Assembly (NCBI GenBank): GCA_903881085.1
Contig: CAIRSA010000271.1
Coordinates: forward strand, 1-40,509
DNA: 40,509 nt
Source of the DNA: an uncultured Acidobacteriia bacterium
GTDB lineage: Bacteria > Acidobacteriota > Terriglobia > Bryobacterales > Bryobacteraceae
Direction of reading: 5' to 3'
In this document: piece by piece, positions 40,348-40,509 of the stretch
Position numbering within the stretch: the stretch's first letter is position 1
Layout of the letters: each line of letters opens with the position of its first letter
The notes under the pieces: model-generated
The model's database searches: none
What the model saw: only the letters and a program-made list of their open reading frames with translations
What the model was told of the DNA's origin: nothing
Made by a program: the position numbers and the translations under genes

Positions 40348-40376
40348 ATTATAGCGCGTACAAAATGCACCTACAA
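40348..40376 (-). promoter_or_regulatory. Sigma-70 promoter for the polysaccharide export operon
   Basis: The minus strand reads TTGTAG (40376-40371), a 17-base spacer, then TATAAT (40353-40348). The -10 is exact and the -35 matches four of six bases. The leader to the permease ATG would be about 65 bases. CGCGC-TATAAT recurs upstream of ppiD. Confidence 0.65.
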
Positions 40377-40418
40377 GCTCAGCCTAAGCTTTGGGTGCGC
40401 GACATAAAAGTGAAATGG

Positions 40419-40477
40419 TTGTCAGTTCTTTTTTTTGTGGCCTATACCCGAGCGTATGTAGTACGCTCGGGTATAGG
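40419..40477 (+). promoter_or_regulatory. Promoter overlapped by a perfect 16-bp-arm palindrome
   Basis: TTGTCA (40419-40424), an 18-base spacer and TATACC (40443-40448) make a fair sigma-70 promoter. A perfect inverted repeat of 16-base arms (40441-40456 and 40462-40477) with a 5-base centre covers the -10 box and runs into AGGAGG, the ribosome-binding site of the gene that starts at 40491. No T-run follows, so it is not a terminator. It looks like an operator, or a leader hairpin if transcription starts further upstream. Confidence 0.6.
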
Positions 40478-40490
40478 AGGCTAACGTTCA

Positions 40491-40509
40491 ATGTCCGATT
40501 CCCTTCTCG
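40491..40509 (+). CDS. Start of an unidentified gene (cut by the window edge)
   Basis: ATG at 40491, ten bases after a strong AGGAGG, opens a frame reading M-S-D-S-L-L before the window ends. Only six codons are visible, so no product can be named. It is divergent from the polysaccharide exporter and has its own promoter with a large palindrome, which suggests a regulated gene, possibly a self-regulating repressor. Confidence 0.5.

Noticed and set aside
1..40509. CRISPR array, tRNA or rRNA genes, insertion sequences
   Set aside because: No regularly spaced repeats, no cloverleaf with a TTCGA-type arm and no transposase-like frame was found in reading the window; no search tool was available.

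Overview
The window looks like chromosomal DNA of an acidobacterium, most likely of the Bryobacterales/Solibacter type. This rests on gene content and protein style: a DUF4159 protein, a DGPF/ECF42 sigma pair, several S41 peptidases, short coiled-coil proteins and long runs of overlapping genes. No marker gene fixes the taxonomy. I see no rRNA, tRNA, CRISPR array or insertion sequence, and no gene-free stretch longer than about 300 bases.

Region 1 (1-9500, mostly minus strand) is an oligopeptide-uptake locus in an unusual form. Four intact OppA-type lipoproteins lie head to tail, followed by one OppB-type permease; an OppC gene would lie beyond the left edge. Neighbouring copies overlap by ATGA, and the conserved C-terminal WVET codons of each copy supply the ribosome-binding purines of the next. 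A fifth copy is broken: a 35-codon N-terminal stub and a C-terminal stub with a stop codon flank a BrnT/BrnA toxin-antitoxin pair. Faint scraps of a possible sixth copy flank a small plus-strand coiled-coil gene.

Region 2 (9560-16681, plus strand) holds secreted proteins: a DUF4159 protein, a 996-residue beta-propeller plus PHP/DUF3604-like protein, two TPR proteins, and then ribonuclease III.

Region 3 (16777-22107) carries two different flagellar stator pairs facing each other. A motA-motB pair is on the plus strand and flbD-motA-motB on the minus strand, each behind a candidate sigma-28 promoter. An ECF42-type sigma factor and its DGPF partner sit between them, behind a sequence resembling the ECF42 promoter.

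Region 4 (22165-30496) has a MerR regulator divergent from a tightly packed plus-strand run: rlmB, ggt, a TIM-barrel isomerase, asnS, rocF, ddl and an S41 peptidase. The last five genes overlap or nearly touch.

Region 5 (30512-37577, minus strand) covers envelope maintenance and GMP synthesis: two small coiled-coil proteins, DedA, a PpiD-like foldase, an unusually long GuaA, CtpA and a MerR regulator with a near-consensus sigma-70 promoter.

Region 6 (37700-40509) is a surface-polysaccharide export start: Wzm/Wzt-like ABC exporter, GmhA-like isomerase, STAS protein and a 42-residue membrane protein overlapping it. At the right edge a new plus-strand gene begins behind a perfect 16-bp-arm palindrome that covers its candidate -10 box and reaches its ribosome-binding site.
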